The notes: a model not told the origin generated them from the letters alone. Positions 21,763 through 30,862 are shown, counted from the first letter of the stretch. The stretch is 64,000 bases of DNA from CAZMCC01 sp964564695 (GCA_964564695.1 CAZMCC010000006.1:6280-70279), one strand, 5' to 3'. Program-made: numbers and translations.

Positions 21763-24700
21763 CCGACACCCCGCCATCCTGGGCACGCCAGTATGTTGGC
21801 CTCCCCTATGCCCCCGGCGGCATGGCGATGGCCGGCGCCGACTGCTGGGGCCTGGTGCGCCTCATCCACGCGCGGGAGCTGGGCATCGTGCTGCCGGCAC
21901 TCGTCGACGCCGGGCTGGAGCTCGATCAGGGCGGCGCGGACCAGTTGGACGCCCGCCGCCTGCAACTCGCCCAGGAGCGCGACAACTCCGGACGCTGGCA
22001 GCGGGTCGGGATGGACGAGATCGAAGTGGGCGACGTCTGGACAGGCCGCACGGCCCGCAGCCCCCACGTGGGCGTCATGGTCGCGGCCGGCCAGATGCTC
22101 CACTGCATCCGCGACGTCGGCTCCTGCCTCGAGCGGGTCGGGTCGATCACCTGGGCGGGCCGGCTCGACGCCTACTACCGGTTCGCCGGGCCCGTCCGGC
22201 TCCGGGGCACGCTACAGCCGTTTGCCGGCCCCAGGATCGATCGCGAGCTCCCGGCGGGTCTGACGGTGGCCGAGGCCCTGGCGGCCGCTGGCATCGTCTC
22301 CACGCCCTTCCTGCGCGTGTTTGTCGGAGACCGCGAAGTTCCCACGGAACTGTGGGGCCGCGTCCGGCCCCGCCCGGGGCGCACGCTGACCGTCGCCGCC
22401 ATCCCCGCCGGCGGCCAGGGCGGGGGCAAGAGCGCGCTGCGGATCGTCGCCACCCTCGCCATCATCGCCGCGGCGTCGATCGCCACCGCCGGCGTGGGTG
22501 GAGCCCTCCTCAAGGCCGGCTACGCAGCGACCACCGCCGCGATCGGCGGCGCCATCGCCGGCGGCGTGGTGACCCTGGGACTCTCGCTCGCCCTCAACGC
22601 CCTGGCCCCGCCGCCCAAGCAGCGGCTCAGCGACGGCTCCGCGGACCGCGTCAGCCCCACCGTGACCGGCACGCGCAACGAGCTGCGGCTGTACGGCGTC
22701 GTCCCCTCCGTCCTGGGCACGCACCGCATCGCCCCGGTGTTCGGAGCCGTCCCGTACAGCGAGACCGTGGGCGATGACCAGTTCATCCGGGTCCTGCTCA
22801 TCGCCAGCTACGGCGAGGTCGAGCTGAGCGACATCCGCCTGGGCAGCACCCCGATCGAGCAGTTCGACGGCGTCGAGATCGAGGTCAGAAGCGGGGCCCC
22901 GGGCGAGGACCCGATCCGGCTCTACCCCTCGACCATCATCGAGGACGATCAGCAGGCGCTGCTCACCTACATCGCCGGCGACGGCTGGGTCACCCGCCGC
23001 TCGGCCACCAACGCCGACGAGCTCAGCGTCGAGGTCACCTTCCCCCGGGGCCTCGCCCTGCTCGAGCGCGACGGCGAACGCCGGCCGGCGTCCGTCGACG
23101 TCGAGGTGGAGTACGCCGATGCCGGCACGGGAGCTTGGCGGAGGATCAACGCCGCGAGCCCGACGTTCTACCGCGAGCTCGACCTGCTCAGCCGGACGCC
23201 CGAGGTCGTGTTCGGGGGCTCGCCGCTGCAGGAGGGACGCATCGCCTGGGGCACGGGCGCGGGCCTGACGCCCGACCCGCGGCCGGGCTACCTGCCGGGC
23301 GCGGGCTTCTCCTGGGCCGCCGGCGGGTGGGTCTACGCCCCGACGACGGGCACGTACACGTTCGGCATCGACGGCTCGGACGCGATCGACCTGCACGTGC
23401 GCGGCCGCGAGGTCGTGAGCTGGTACGGCCAGCACGCCCCAGGCGGCGTCTGGCGCACCGGCACGATCGAGCTCGAGGCCGGCTGGCATCCGATCCGCAT
23501 CCGGGTCGAGGCGCGGAACGGGCCCTGGCCCGACGGCGGGGCGCTCGCCCTGGGGTGGCAGCGCCCCGGCGACGGCGGGATCGCGTACATCGAGCCGGTG
23601 AGCTTCCGGGATCTGGGCGGCGTCGACGGCCGGCTGAGCGTGAACTGGTTCAGCCACGCCGAGTACGACTCGGTCCTGTCCACCACCGAGGCCCGCCTGG
23701 GCGACCCGATCCGGCGCACGCTCGCCTGGGCCGTGCCGCGCGGGGAGTACGACGTCCGCGTCCGCCGGCTCACCGACAACAGCCCCGACCCGAACACGCT
23801 CATCGACGAGGTGTACTGGACGGCGCTGCGGACCATCCGCGGCGAGGACCCCGTCAAGCTCGCCGGCCTGGCGAAGATCGCGATCCGCATCCGGGCCACC
23901 GACCAGCTGCAGGGCGTCGTCGACAACGTCAACTGTCTGGCCCGGCGCATCTGCCCTGACTGGGATGCCCCGAGCCAGAGCTGGATTCGGCGGCCGACGA
24001 GCAACCCCGCGAGCCTGTACCGCCTGGTGCTGCAGGGCCCGGAGATCTCCAAGCCCGTCGCCGACGCGCGGCTCGACCTGGCGGAGATCCAGGCGTGGCA
24101 CGTCGACAACGACGCCAAGGGGCTCGGGTACAACGCCGTCATCGACTTCCAGGGCACGGTGCTCGAGCGGCTGAGCGAGACCGCGGCCGCCGGCCGGGCC
24201 AGCCCCGCCATGCGGGACTCGCTCTACTCGGTCGCGCGTGACCGCGTGCTGACGACGCCGGTGCAGCACTTCACCCCGCGCAACTCGACCGCTTACCGCG
24301 GGCGCCGCGTGTTCCCCGAGATCCCGCACGCGCTGCGGGTGCGGTTCCTCAACGCCGACATCGACTACCAGCAGGACGAGCGCACCGTCCTGGACGACGG
24401 CTACGTGATCGCCGGCCGCGACGCCTGGGACGTCCCGGCGCCCACGCTCCCCGAGGCCACGGTGTTCGAGGTCCTCGAGCTCGCCGGCATCACCAGCCCC
24501 GCCCAGGCGTTCAAGCACGGCCGCTACCACCTGGCCACGATGCGGCTGCGCTCGGAGATGCACGAGGTCTCGACCGACTGCGAGCACCTGGTGTGCAACC
24601 GCGGCGACCTGGTCCTGGTCACGCACGACGTGCCGCTGTTCGGCCAGGCCTCGGGGCGCGTCACCCGCCTGATCGTCGACACCGCCGACAACCTGGTGGG

Positions 24701-26531
24701 CGTCGTCCTGGACGAGCAGGTGATCATGGAGGCCGGAACGGAGTACCGCCTGCGCGTGCGTCTCGACACCGGCGCCTCGTTCGCGGTCGGCATCGAGCCC
24801 GAGGTCGGGGCCACCAACGAGCTGCGGTTCACGCAGCCGACGTCGAGCGGCAGCCCGCGCCCCAAGGTCGGCGACTTGGCCATGTTCGGCCCGACGGGAC
24901 TCGAGACCCGCGAGCTGGTGGTGAAGTCCATCCGCATGTCCGCCAACCTGGGCGCCACGCTCGAGCTCGTCGACCACGCGCCCGGTGTGCACCAGGCCGA
25001 CGTCGGCGCCATCCCCGCGTTCACGAGCGGGATCACGCGGCCGCCGGCGTGGCGCGACGGGCCCGCCGACCCGGTCATCGAGAACATCCAGTCGGACGAC
25101 TGGGTCATGATCCGCCACGCGGACGGTTCGCTCGAGCCCAGGATGGTCATCACCCTCCGCCGACCGAGCGGCCAGCGATCGCGGCCGGTGCAGGTGCAGG
25201 TCATCACCAGGCCGCTCCCGCCCGACGGCGTCGCGGCGCCGCTGGGACCGTGGACGCATCACCCCGTGGCACCGCTCGAGAACCGGCGCGTCTCGATCGG
25301 CGGCGTCGAGGTCGGCACGACCTACGCCATCCGCCTGCGGGTTATCGACGCCATCGGGCGGACGTCCAACTGGGTCGACGCCGAGCACACCGTGGTCGGC
25401 AACATCCTGCCACCGCCCGACGTGCTCACGTTCGACGTCTCGCGCATGGCCGACGGCACGCGGCGGTACAGCTGGGACCTGGGCGAGATCCCGCCCGACG
25501 TCGACGGCGTGCTCATCCGGTACCAGCCGCAGGCGGCCGCTGCTGATTGGGCCACGATGACGCCGCTGCACACCGGCGTGCTGGACGGGGCGAGCCCCCA
25601 GGAGCTGAACGTCCCGCCGCAGGGGAGCTGGCGGTTCGCGATCAAGATGATCGACACCGCCGGCAACGAGTCGGCCAACGCGGTGTTTGTCGAGCGAATG
25701 CTGGGCCGGGCTCGCCTGCCGAATTCCGTGGTCACGTTCGACGGAAGGGTGGAGAACTGGCCGGGCACGCTCACCGACTGCTTCCGAAGCCTGGCCGGGC
25801 CCGTCGTCGAGGCGATCGACGACACGACCTGGGCGACGCTCGCGGCCCAGGGCGCGTCGACGTGGAATCAGTGGCCGCGGTGGAACATGCGCCCGCGGTC
25901 GCCGATCACGTACGTGACGCCGGCGATCGACCTGGGCGCGGTGTTTGCCACCAGCCCCGAGGCCTCGCTGGTGTGCGGGGGCGTGGGCTCGGTCGAGTTC
26001 CGCTCGAGCAACGACGCCGACGACTGGTCCGCCTGGGTGCCGTACGACCAGGTGCAGGGCACGAGCGTCGACGCCCGCTATCACCAGTGGCGCATTACCG
26101 TCGCGCACCTGCCCCCCGGCAGCCCGGTGCCGACCGTCTACGAGTTCGTCGCCGACGCGCTGGCGACGCCGATCGAGCAGGTGTTCGAGGACTGGGACAC
26201 GTTCTACGCGCCCGCGGGCTACCGCATCGGCGTGGGCGACGTGCGGCTGCCGGTGACCCTCGGCCGGTTCGCGTCGATCCAGTCGGTGAACCTCACGTTC
26301 AACGGCCTGGGGGCCGGTTACACCTACTCCGTCGTCGACAAAGACACGGTGGCCGGGCCGAGGGTTCGTGTGTACGACTCCGATGACCAGCCCGCCGACG
26401 CCACGGTCGACGTCGTCGTGCGTGGTTTCGCGGGCGGTGCGGGCGCCTCGCGCGTGGACGACGTCGGTGGTGGGCAGTGGTACTTCCGCAATCCGGACAA
26501 CAGCGGGCACCTTCTCACCGCGGGGTTCTAG
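21753..26531 (+). CDS. Fused NlpC/P60 peptidase, gpI-like and gpJ-like tail-tip protein with PA14 insert
   Basis: 1592 residues combining what lambda-like phages encode as K/L-, I- and J-type genes. Residues 1-145: NlpC/P60 domain with catalytic Cys 31 (GADCWG) and His 105 (SPHVGVMV). Residues about 150-220: MoaD/ubiquitin-like strand pattern. 227-285: strongly hydrophobic Gly/Ala-rich membrane segment, as in gpI-like proteins. From about 300: gpJ-like tip (NELRLYGVVPSVLGTHRIAPVFG, ASYGEVELSDIRLGSTPI). About 505-615: an inserted PA14-like domain (WVYAPTTGTYTFGIDGSDAIDLHVRG, ELEAGWHPIRI). C-terminal fibronectin III-like repeats (VGTTYAIRLRVIDAIGR; GSWRFAIKMIDTAGN). The peptidase would open peptidoglycan. 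The PA14 and FN3 parts probably bind envelope sugars. Confidence 0.88.
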   Translation: MRLTDTPPSWARQYVGLPYAPGGMAMAGADCWGLVRLIHARELGIVLPALVDAGLELDQGGADQLDARRLQLAQERDNSGRWQRVGMDEIEVGDVWTGRTARSPHVGVMVAAGQMLHCIRDVGSCLERVGSITWAGRLDAYYRFAGPVRLRGTLQPFAGPRIDRELPAGLTVAEALAAAGIVSTPFLRVFVGDREVPTELWGRVRPRPGRTLTVAAIPAGGQGGGKSALRIVATLAIIAAASIATAGVGGALLKAGYAATTAAIGGAIAGGVVTLGLSLALNALAPPPKQRLSDGSADRVSPTVTGTRNELRLYGVVPSVLGTHRIAPVFGAVPYSETVGDDQFIRVLLIASYGEVELSDIRLGSTPIEQFDGVEIEVRSGAPGEDPIRLYPSTIIEDDQQALLTYIAGDGWVTRRSATNADELSVEVTFPRGLALLERDGERRPASVDVEVEYADAGTGAWRRINAASPTFYRELDLLSRTPEVVFGGSPLQEGRIAWGTGAGLTPDPRPGYLPGAGFSWAAGGWVYAPTTGTYTFGIDGSDAIDLHVRGREVVSWYGQHAPGGVWRTGTIELEAGWHPIRIRVEARNGPWPDGGALALGWQRPGDGGIAYIEPVSFRDLGGVDGRLSVNWFSHAEYDSVLSTTEARLGDPIRRTLAWAVPRGEYDVRVRRLTDNSPDPNTLIDEVYWTALRTIRGEDPVKLAGLAKIAIRIRATDQLQGVVDNVNCLARRICPDWDAPSQSWIRRPTSNPASLYRLVLQGPEISKPVADARLDLAEIQAWHVDNDAKGLGYNAVIDFQGTVLERLSETAAAGRASPAMRDSLYSVARDRVLTTPVQHFTPRNSTAYRGRRVFPEIPHALRVRFLNADIDYQQDERTVLDDGYVIAGRDAWDVPAPTLPEATVFEVLELAGITSPAQAFKHGRYHLATMRLRSEMHEVSTDCEHLVCNRGDLVLVTHDVPLFGQASGRVTRLIVDTADNLVGVVLDEQVIMEAGTEYRLRVRLDTGASFAVGIEPEVGATNELRFTQPTSSGSPRPKVGDLAMFGPTGLETRELVVKSIRMSANLGATLELVDHAPGVHQADVGAIPAFTSGITRPPAWRDGPADPVIENIQSDDWVMIRHADGSLEPRMVITLRRPSGQRSRPVQVQVITRPLPPDGVAAPLGPWTHHPVAPLENRRVSIGGVEVGTTYAIRLRVIDAIGRTSNWVDAEHTVVGNILPPPDVLTFDVSRMADGTRRYSWDLGEIPPDVDGVLIRYQPQAAAADWATMTPLHTGVLDGASPQELNVPPQGSWRFAIKMIDTAGNESANAVFVERMLGRARLPNSVVTFDGRVENWPGTLTDCFRSLAGPVVEAIDDTTWATLAAQGASTWNQWPRWNMRPRSPITYVTPAIDLGAVFATSPEASLVCGGVGSVEFRSSNDADDWSAWVPYDQVQGTSVDARYHQWRITVAHLPPGSPVPTVYEFVADALATPIEQVFEDWDTFYAPAGYRIGVGDVRLPVTLGRFASIQSVNLTFNGLGAGYTYSVVDKDTVAGPRVRVYDSDDQPADATVDVVVRGFAGGAGASRVDDVGGGQWYFRNPDNSGHLLTAGF

Positions 26532-26534
26532 CCG

Positions 26535-27227
26535 ATGGCCAACAACATCACCGTCAAGGATGGCGGCGGGAACGACCAGATCGTCAGGACGACGGAGACG
26601 ACGGGCGTTCACGTCCCGCATCACATCGTCGAGTCGCTGCCGGTGGCGTGGCTCGTCGACTTCACCGGCTCGGTGTTCCCGACCATCACCGTGGCGATCG
26701 CGGGCGCGCAGACGCTGGCCACACTGACGACTCTGACGGGCTCGGGCATCGCCCACGACGCGGCCGACGCCGGCAACCCGCACAAGATCGGTGCGAGGGC
26801 GAAATCGTCGCTGGCGGCCGTCACGCTGGTGTCGGCCGACGACCGGACAGACCTGTTCGCCGGCCCCGACGGCGTGCTGCTCGTTCGCCGCTGGGCGCCC
26901 CGCGGGGACGCGATCCGAGACCGACTCACCAACACGGACGGCGCTTCGACGGCGTTCGCCGGCAGCTTCGCCGCGCCGGGAGCGGGGGTCCGTGTCAACG
27001 CGACGCAGGGGGCGTTCAGCAACACGTCCCCCGCCACGATCACCGTCGACATCCGCGACGGCGTGGGCGGCTCGGTGCTGTGGACGGTCCCGGTTCCGCC
27101 GGGCGGGTGCCTGGAGAAGTGGGACCCGCCCCTTGAATTCAGCGACAACACGGCAGCAGCGATCGACGCCAGCGCGGCGACGACGACGCTGACCGCGTGC
27201 CTCAACGGCTTCAAGTCCAAGACGTAA
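26535..27227 (+). CDS. Phage tail/virion protein with DAADAGNPHKIG motif
   Basis: 230 residues beginning 4 bases after the giant tail gene. It carries the phrase IAHDAADAGNPHKIGARAKSSLAAVTLVSADDRTDLFAGPDGVLLVRR, a module seen in many phage virion proteins between tail tip and fibres. The rest is beta-rich (SVFPTITVAIAGAQTLATLTTLTG; SPATITVDIRDGVGGSVLWTVPVPPGG). Likely a baseplate or fibre-attachment component; no enzyme motif. Confidence 0.65.
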   Translation: MANNITVKDGGGNDQIVRTTETTGVHVPHHIVESLPVAWLVDFTGSVFPTITVAIAGAQTLATLTTLTGSGIAHDAADAGNPHKIGARAKSSLAAVTLVSADDRTDLFAGPDGVLLVRRWAPRGDAIRDRLTNTDGASTAFAGSFAAPGAGVRVNATQGAFSNTSPATITVDIRDGVGGSVLWTVPVPPGGCLEKWDPPLEFSDNTAAAIDASAATTTLTACLNGFKSKT

Positions 27228-27237
27228 GGAGAATTCG

Positions 27238-27543
27238 ATGCCGATCAGTAACCCGGAAGCGATCAGGTACGTCAACGAGGTCATCCGCCCCGTGTGCGAA
27301 GAGATCCGCGCACTCGAAGCCCGGATCTCATCGCACATCACCACCTGGGACAACGGCGTCAACGCGCTCATCCCGGTCGACGGTGGCGAGGTCCAGGACA
27401 GCCGCGATGACGTCAGCACCCTGCAGGGCAACGACGTCGTTGGCGTCATGGTCCAGTTGAACGCCATCCGCGACCTGCTCAACCAGGTCGGCGTCCCGGG
27501 CGTCATCGCCAAGCCCTGCGTCCGAGCACTTGAGGCCCACTAA
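27238..27543 (+). CDS. Small helical tail protein, 101 aa
   Basis: The ATG follows AGGAG. The sequence is helical and amphipathic (EAIRYVNEVIRPVCEEIRALEARISSHITTWDNGVNALIPVD; VMVQLNAIRDLLNQVGVPGVI), probably a coiled-coil oligomer. Proteins of this size and type often stand beside fibre genes in siphophages. Its stop directly abuts the ATG of the beta-helix gene. Function not known. Confidence 0.6.
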   Translation: MPISNPEAIRYVNEVIRPVCEEIRALEARISSHITTWDNGVNALIPVDGGEVQDSRDDVSTLQGNDVVGVMVQLNAIRDLLNQVGVPGVIAKPCVRALEAH

Positions 27544-28992
27544 ATGGCGACCGCCCTCATCCTCATCAACTCGGCCACGGGCAGCGACGTGTGCGGCAAC
27601 GCCACGCTGAAGGGGACGGCCGCCGCCACCGACGGGGCTGGCACGACGATCACGCTCGCCATCGACAACCCAAGCCTCGCCGGCGTAGCCACCGACGGCT
27701 CGGCGTGGATTCAGATCCTCGACGCCACAGCGGGCGCCCGCAACTTCGCCCCGATCACCGCCGTCAACGACATCGCCAAAACCGTGACGGTCGCCAACGC
27801 ATTCGGGTTCAGCCTCTCGGGTAAGACGTGGGCCATCAACCAGACCCTTGCCAGCATCGACCACGCCAACAGCCGCAAGCTGCTGCAGAACAACTCCGGC
27901 ACCGGGGACGCCCTCACGACCATGCCGGTCCGGATGCAGAGCGGGCACGACGAGACGCTGACCAGCACCCTGAGCATCCGCATCGGGAGCAACTCGACCG
28001 GCATGGTGATCTTCGAGGGCGACCCCGACGCTGCGGTCCGGCCCATCATCCGTGGCGTCTCGACCAACACGGCCTCGATCAGCATGGCGGCCGCCAGCAG
28101 CGCCGCGGTGCTCCAGGGCTTCGACCTGATCGGCAACACCGGGCAGACCAAGAGCGGGAGCTCGGCCGCGGGCATCGCCCTCTCGGCGGCCTCGGGGTAC
28201 GTGAAGCTCCGCGACATGGTCATCGGCGGGACCGCCGACAACGAGGGGTTCTACAACGGCCTCAGCCAGGCCAACGCCATGATTGTCCAGGTCGAGGCCT
28301 GCACGATCCGCCACTGCTACAACGCGGCGGTCGACATCAACAACGGTTCGAGCGGCGCGATCAACATCGACGGCTGCTACATCGACGAGTGCGACCACGG
28401 GGCCGGCAACGGGTACGGGATCAACCTCGGGGTGGCGGTGTTCAACATCCGCAACACGGTCGTCGCCCGCTGCCGCGGCACCGGCATCCGCCCGATCTCG
28501 ACCTCGACATCCGCGACGCTGGGGCCGCGGGCCATCACTGGGTGCACGGTCTACAAGTGCGGCGGAGACGGGATCAGCCTCCCCCAGACCTCGGCCCAGA
28601 CCGTGATGCGAGGGCTCGAAATCTCCAACTGCTCGATCACCCAGAACGGCGGATACGGGATCAACCTCTCCGGGTCGGGCATGGACGCCAACGTCCTGTC
28701 CGCCCTCTCCTACCGGATCAGCAACTGCAACTTCGGCACGGGCGCCTCGGCCAACACCAGCGGCGGAATCAACCTCGCCCTCGACGGGCGCGTGGAGAAC
28801 GGGACGCTCGCCGTCGATCCGGCCTTCGTCGACCCGGACAACGCCACCGAGAGCCTGCGGAACTTCACGCCCGGCGCCCTGCTGAAGGCGGTCGGGTTCC
28901 CCGGCGAGACCTTCCCGGGTTCGTCGGTCCGCAGCTACGTCGACGTCGGCGGGGTCCAGCGGCCCGAGCCGGCGTACGTCATCTGCGGTTGA
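27544..28992 (+). CDS. Right-handed beta-helix tail protein
   Basis: 482 residues. Repeating short strands with Asn/Ile/Gly ladders (VQVEACTIRHCYNAAVDINNG, INIDGCYIDECDHGAGNGYGINLG, FNIRNTVVARCRGTGIRPIS, GCTVYKCGGDGISL, ISNCSITQNGGYGINLSG) define a pectate-lyase-like parallel beta-helix over residues about 150-420. The C-terminus (RSYVDVGGVQRPE) is typical of parallel beta-helix surface proteins. No signal peptide. In this place it is a candidate tailspike or side fibre that recognises or cleaves surface polysaccharide. No catalytic residues could be assigned. Confidence 0.75.
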   Translation: MATALILINSATGSDVCGNATLKGTAAATDGAGTTITLAIDNPSLAGVATDGSAWIQILDATAGARNFAPITAVNDIAKTVTVANAFGFSLSGKTWAINQTLASIDHANSRKLLQNNSGTGDALTTMPVRMQSGHDETLTSTLSIRIGSNSTGMVIFEGDPDAAVRPIIRGVSTNTASISMAAASSAAVLQGFDLIGNTGQTKSGSSAAGIALSAASGYVKLRDMVIGGTADNEGFYNGLSQANAMIVQVEACTIRHCYNAAVDINNGSSGAINIDGCYIDECDHGAGNGYGINLGVAVFNIRNTVVARCRGTGIRPISTSTSATLGPRAITGCTVYKCGGDGISLPQTSAQTVMRGLEISNCSITQNGGYGINLSGSGMDANVLSALSYRISNCNFGTGASANTSGGINLALDGRVENGTLAVDPAFVDPDNATESLRNFTPGALLKAVGFPGETFPGSSVRSYVDVGGVQRPEPAYVICG

Positions 28993-29019
28993 TCGGGACG
29001 CGGCCGCGGGAAGTATGCG
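28989..29019 (+). promoter_or_regulatory. Promoter-like motif, copy 4 (TTGATC-N19-TATGCG)
   Basis: TTGATC 28989-28994 (containing the preceding TGA stop) and TATGCG 29014-29019 with a 19-base spacer and GGGAAG before the second element. The next gene starts only 4 bases later (ATG 29023), so the GGGAAG may also serve as its ribosome site. Confidence 0.35.
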
Positions 29020-29022
29020 GGC

Positions 29023-29805
29023 ATGACCTGGCCAGCGACCCCGACGTTCAGCACGGGCAACCTCGACGCCGGCACCGACTCACCCGCGCAGGCGCGGCAG
29101 GACCTGCTCGCGGTGGCGGGCGACGTCACGAACATGATCAACGGCCGCGGCCAGGCGAGCGGCGTGGCCTCGCTCGACAGCGCGTCGAAGGTGCCGGTGG
29201 CCCAGCTGCCGGTCACGCCATTCAGCACCGGGCGCACCGTCTACGGCACGCCCGGCCCCTTTAGCTTCGTCGTTCCCGCGGGCGTCACGCGCGTGCGGTG
29301 CAAGATCCAGGGCGCGGGCGCGGGCGGCGGGTACACCAGCGTCGGCACCGGTGGCGACCACGGCGGCGGGGGCGGCGCGGGCGGTTACCGCGAGCAGGAT
29401 TTCACGGTCGTGCCCGCGTCGACGATCACGGGTGTCATCGGCGCGCACGGCGCCGGCAAGGCCAACTCGGGCGACGGCGACGGCGCCGACGGCGGGAGCA
29501 GCTCAGTGACCAGCCCCGCGTCCGCGACGCCGGCGAGCACGACCGTGACCGCGGCCGGCGGCGTGAAGGGCCAAGGCCCACCGAACCGGTTTGGCGGCGC
29601 CGGCGGAAACGGCAGCGGTGGCGAGCTCGGCGTCCAGGGCGGCGCCGGTGCCTCGGGCGCGGCCCGAGGCGGGGCGGGGGGCTCCAGCCACTTCGGCGGC
29701 GGCGTGGCCGGAGGGACCGGCTACGGCGGCGCCGGCGGGTTCGGATCGGGCGGCGGCACGTCGGCGTTCGACGGGCTCGATGGCCTGGTCATCTTCGAGT
29801 GGTGA
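29023..29805 (+). CDS. Glycine-rich tail fibre adhesin
   Basis: 260 residues. The N-terminus (TFSTGNLDAGTDSPAQARQDLLAVAGDVTNMI, ASLDSASKVPVAQLP) is the usual phage fibre head. From residue about 75 (PFSFVVPAGVTRVRCKIQGAGAGGG) it becomes a glycine-rich domain with GGxGG repeats and ends FDGLDGLVIFEW, a common end of glycine-rich fibre and gp38-like adhesins. Such poly-Gly II sheets present variable receptor-binding loops. It is the last gene of the rightward late operon, the usual position for a receptor-binding protein. Confidence 0.78.
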   Translation: MTWPATPTFSTGNLDAGTDSPAQARQDLLAVAGDVTNMINGRGQASGVASLDSASKVPVAQLPVTPFSTGRTVYGTPGPFSFVVPAGVTRVRCKIQGAGAGGGYTSVGTGGDHGGGGGAGGYREQDFTVVPASTITGVIGAHGAGKANSGDGDGADGGSSSVTSPASATPASTTVTAAGGVKGQGPPNRFGGAGGNGSGGELGVQGGAGASGAARGGAGGSSHFGGGVAGGTGYGGAGGFGSGGGTSAFDGLDGLVIFEW

Positions 29806-29847
29806 TCGCCCGCAGGCCTGAATGTACCATTGTGCTGTACATCGGTG

Positions 29848-29879
29848 CATTCTCAACACCGAGGCCCGTGTTGAGAATG
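29848..29879. terminator. Bidirectional terminator-like hairpin between convergent genes
   Basis: CATTCTCAACAC (29848-29859) and its perfect complement (29868-29879) form a 12-bp stem with an 8-base loop. It is much less GC-rich than other hairpins here and lies in the 99-base gap between the rightward late operon and the leftward genes. No long T-run on either side. Confidence 0.6.
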
Positions 29880-29904
29880 AAGGCCCATAGGTGAAAGGCC
29901 TACA

Positions 29905-30480
29905 TCAGCTCCCCGAGCCGCCGACGGCGCCGCCGCCACCGGCGAGCCCGAGCCCCAGGCCGAGCCTGGTGGTCCGCGTCGCCCGCGAGCCCGAGGCCTC
30001 GGTGTAGGTCACCGTGATGCCGGCGGAGTCGACGCTCACCACGCTCGAGGCGCCGCCGTCCTCGGCGACCAGACTCAGGCCGAAGCCGTTGGTGTTGACG
30101 AGCGTCGCGGTGAGGGCCGCACTCCACACGTCGGCCGCGCCCCCGAAGGTGAGCACGCCCTCGGTGGTCGACACGGCGAGGACCTTGGCAGCACCGATCG
30201 GGTTCAGCCCGTCCGCCAGATGCACCGTCAGGCTCGCGGCGCCGCCGGTGCGCTTGGCCTCGACGTCGACCTGGACGCCGTTGATCGTCGCGCCCGCGGG
30301 GATCGCGAAGCCGGCGTTGTTCAGGATCAGCGCCTCGGAGAGCTGAGCGGCCGTGAGCGTTGTCACGGCGTAGGTGTCGTTGGGCGCGCCGGTGGCGTTG
30401 CCGACGGTCGCCCAGGCCGCGGTGCCGACGTCGCCGAACCCGTCCGTGCTGGCGGGGTAGCGGGGTCCTGAGGACGGCAT
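29905..30480 (-). CDS. Beta-rich virion-type protein, 191 aa
   Basis: Begins MPSSGPRYPASTDGFGD and contains a pattern common among phage structural proteins: AGFAIPAGATINGVQVDVEAKR, ASLTVHLADGLNPIGAAKVLAVSTTEGVLTFGGAADVWSAAL, NTNGFGLSLVAEDGGASSVVSVDSAGITVTYT. The C-terminus is low-complexity Gly. No function recognised. It is the last gene of the leftward group and starts one base before the end of the upstream membrane protein gene. Confidence 0.6.
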   Translation of the reverse strand: MPSSGPRYPASTDGFGDVGTAAWATVGNATGAPNDTYAVTTLTAAQLSEALILNNAGFAIPAGATINGVQVDVEAKRTGGAASLTVHLADGLNPIGAAKVLAVSTTEGVLTFGGAADVWSAALTATLVNTNGFGLSLVAEDGGASSVVSVDSAGITVTYTEASGSRATRTTRLGLGLGLAGGGGAVGGSGS

Positions 30481-30821
30481 CAGCCACCTGCCTTCACGAG
30501 TGCTGCGGACCGCAGGCTGACGAGCTCCTTGTGGTAGGCGTCGAGCAGGTTGCGGTGCTCGGTGAGCAGGGAACCCATCGCGTCGGTCGCCTCCCGCTGC
30601 GCGTGCGCGGTCGACTTCATGTTCTCGCTCGAGGCCTGGAACGCGAGGGCCACGGTCTTTTGCCCTTCGAGCTGCGTGTTCTCGTGCGTGCGCTTGGCTT
30701 CGGCCTGTTCCTTGCCTGCGACCTTCCAGTACACCAGGTACGCGCCCATCAGCCCGAAGATGAGGGCCAAGCCGGCGATCGCGTTGGCCATCGACGCGAG
30801 GAAGCTGAAGAATTCATTCAT
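30480..30821 (-). CDS. Single-span membrane protein with coiled coil; lysis candidate
   Basis: 113 residues from ATG 30821, which has AAGGAGG upstream. An upstream in-frame extension lacks its own ribosome site. Residues about 9-32 form one transmembrane helix (MANAIAGLALIFGLMGAYLVYW). The rest is a long charged helix (EAKRTHENTQLEGQKTVALAFQ...LLTEHRNLLDAYHKELVSLRS). This layout recalls spanin or XhlA-like lysis proteins, but no endolysin lies next to it, so the lysis role is only a suggestion. Confidence 0.5.
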   Translation of the reverse strand: MNEFFSFLASMANAIAGLALIFGLMGAYLVYWKVAGKEQAEAKRTHENTQLEGQKTVALAFQASSENMKSTAHAQREATDAMGSLLTEHRNLLDAYHKELVSLRSAALVKAGG

Positions 30822-30847
30822 AGCGGCGGGGCCCTCCTTGGCCTGTT

Positions 30848-30862
30848 GCCGCATACTACCGG
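30848..30862 (-). promoter_or_regulatory. Post-stop motif CCGGTAGTATGCGG, leftward copy
   Basis: On the minus strand the methyltransferase ends CGG TAG directly followed by TATGCGG. The same arrangement (CCGGTAGTATCGG) closes the HIRAN gene at 19733-19745, and GTATGCG also follows the four TTGA-N19 sites. No -35-like element is visible here. Confidence 0.3.

Noticed and set aside
22212..27512. A 1766-codon leftward open frame opposite the giant tail gene
   Set aside because: The plus strand has clear NlpC/P60, gpJ-like and PA14 motifs; the antisense frame is His/Arg/Val-rich noise.
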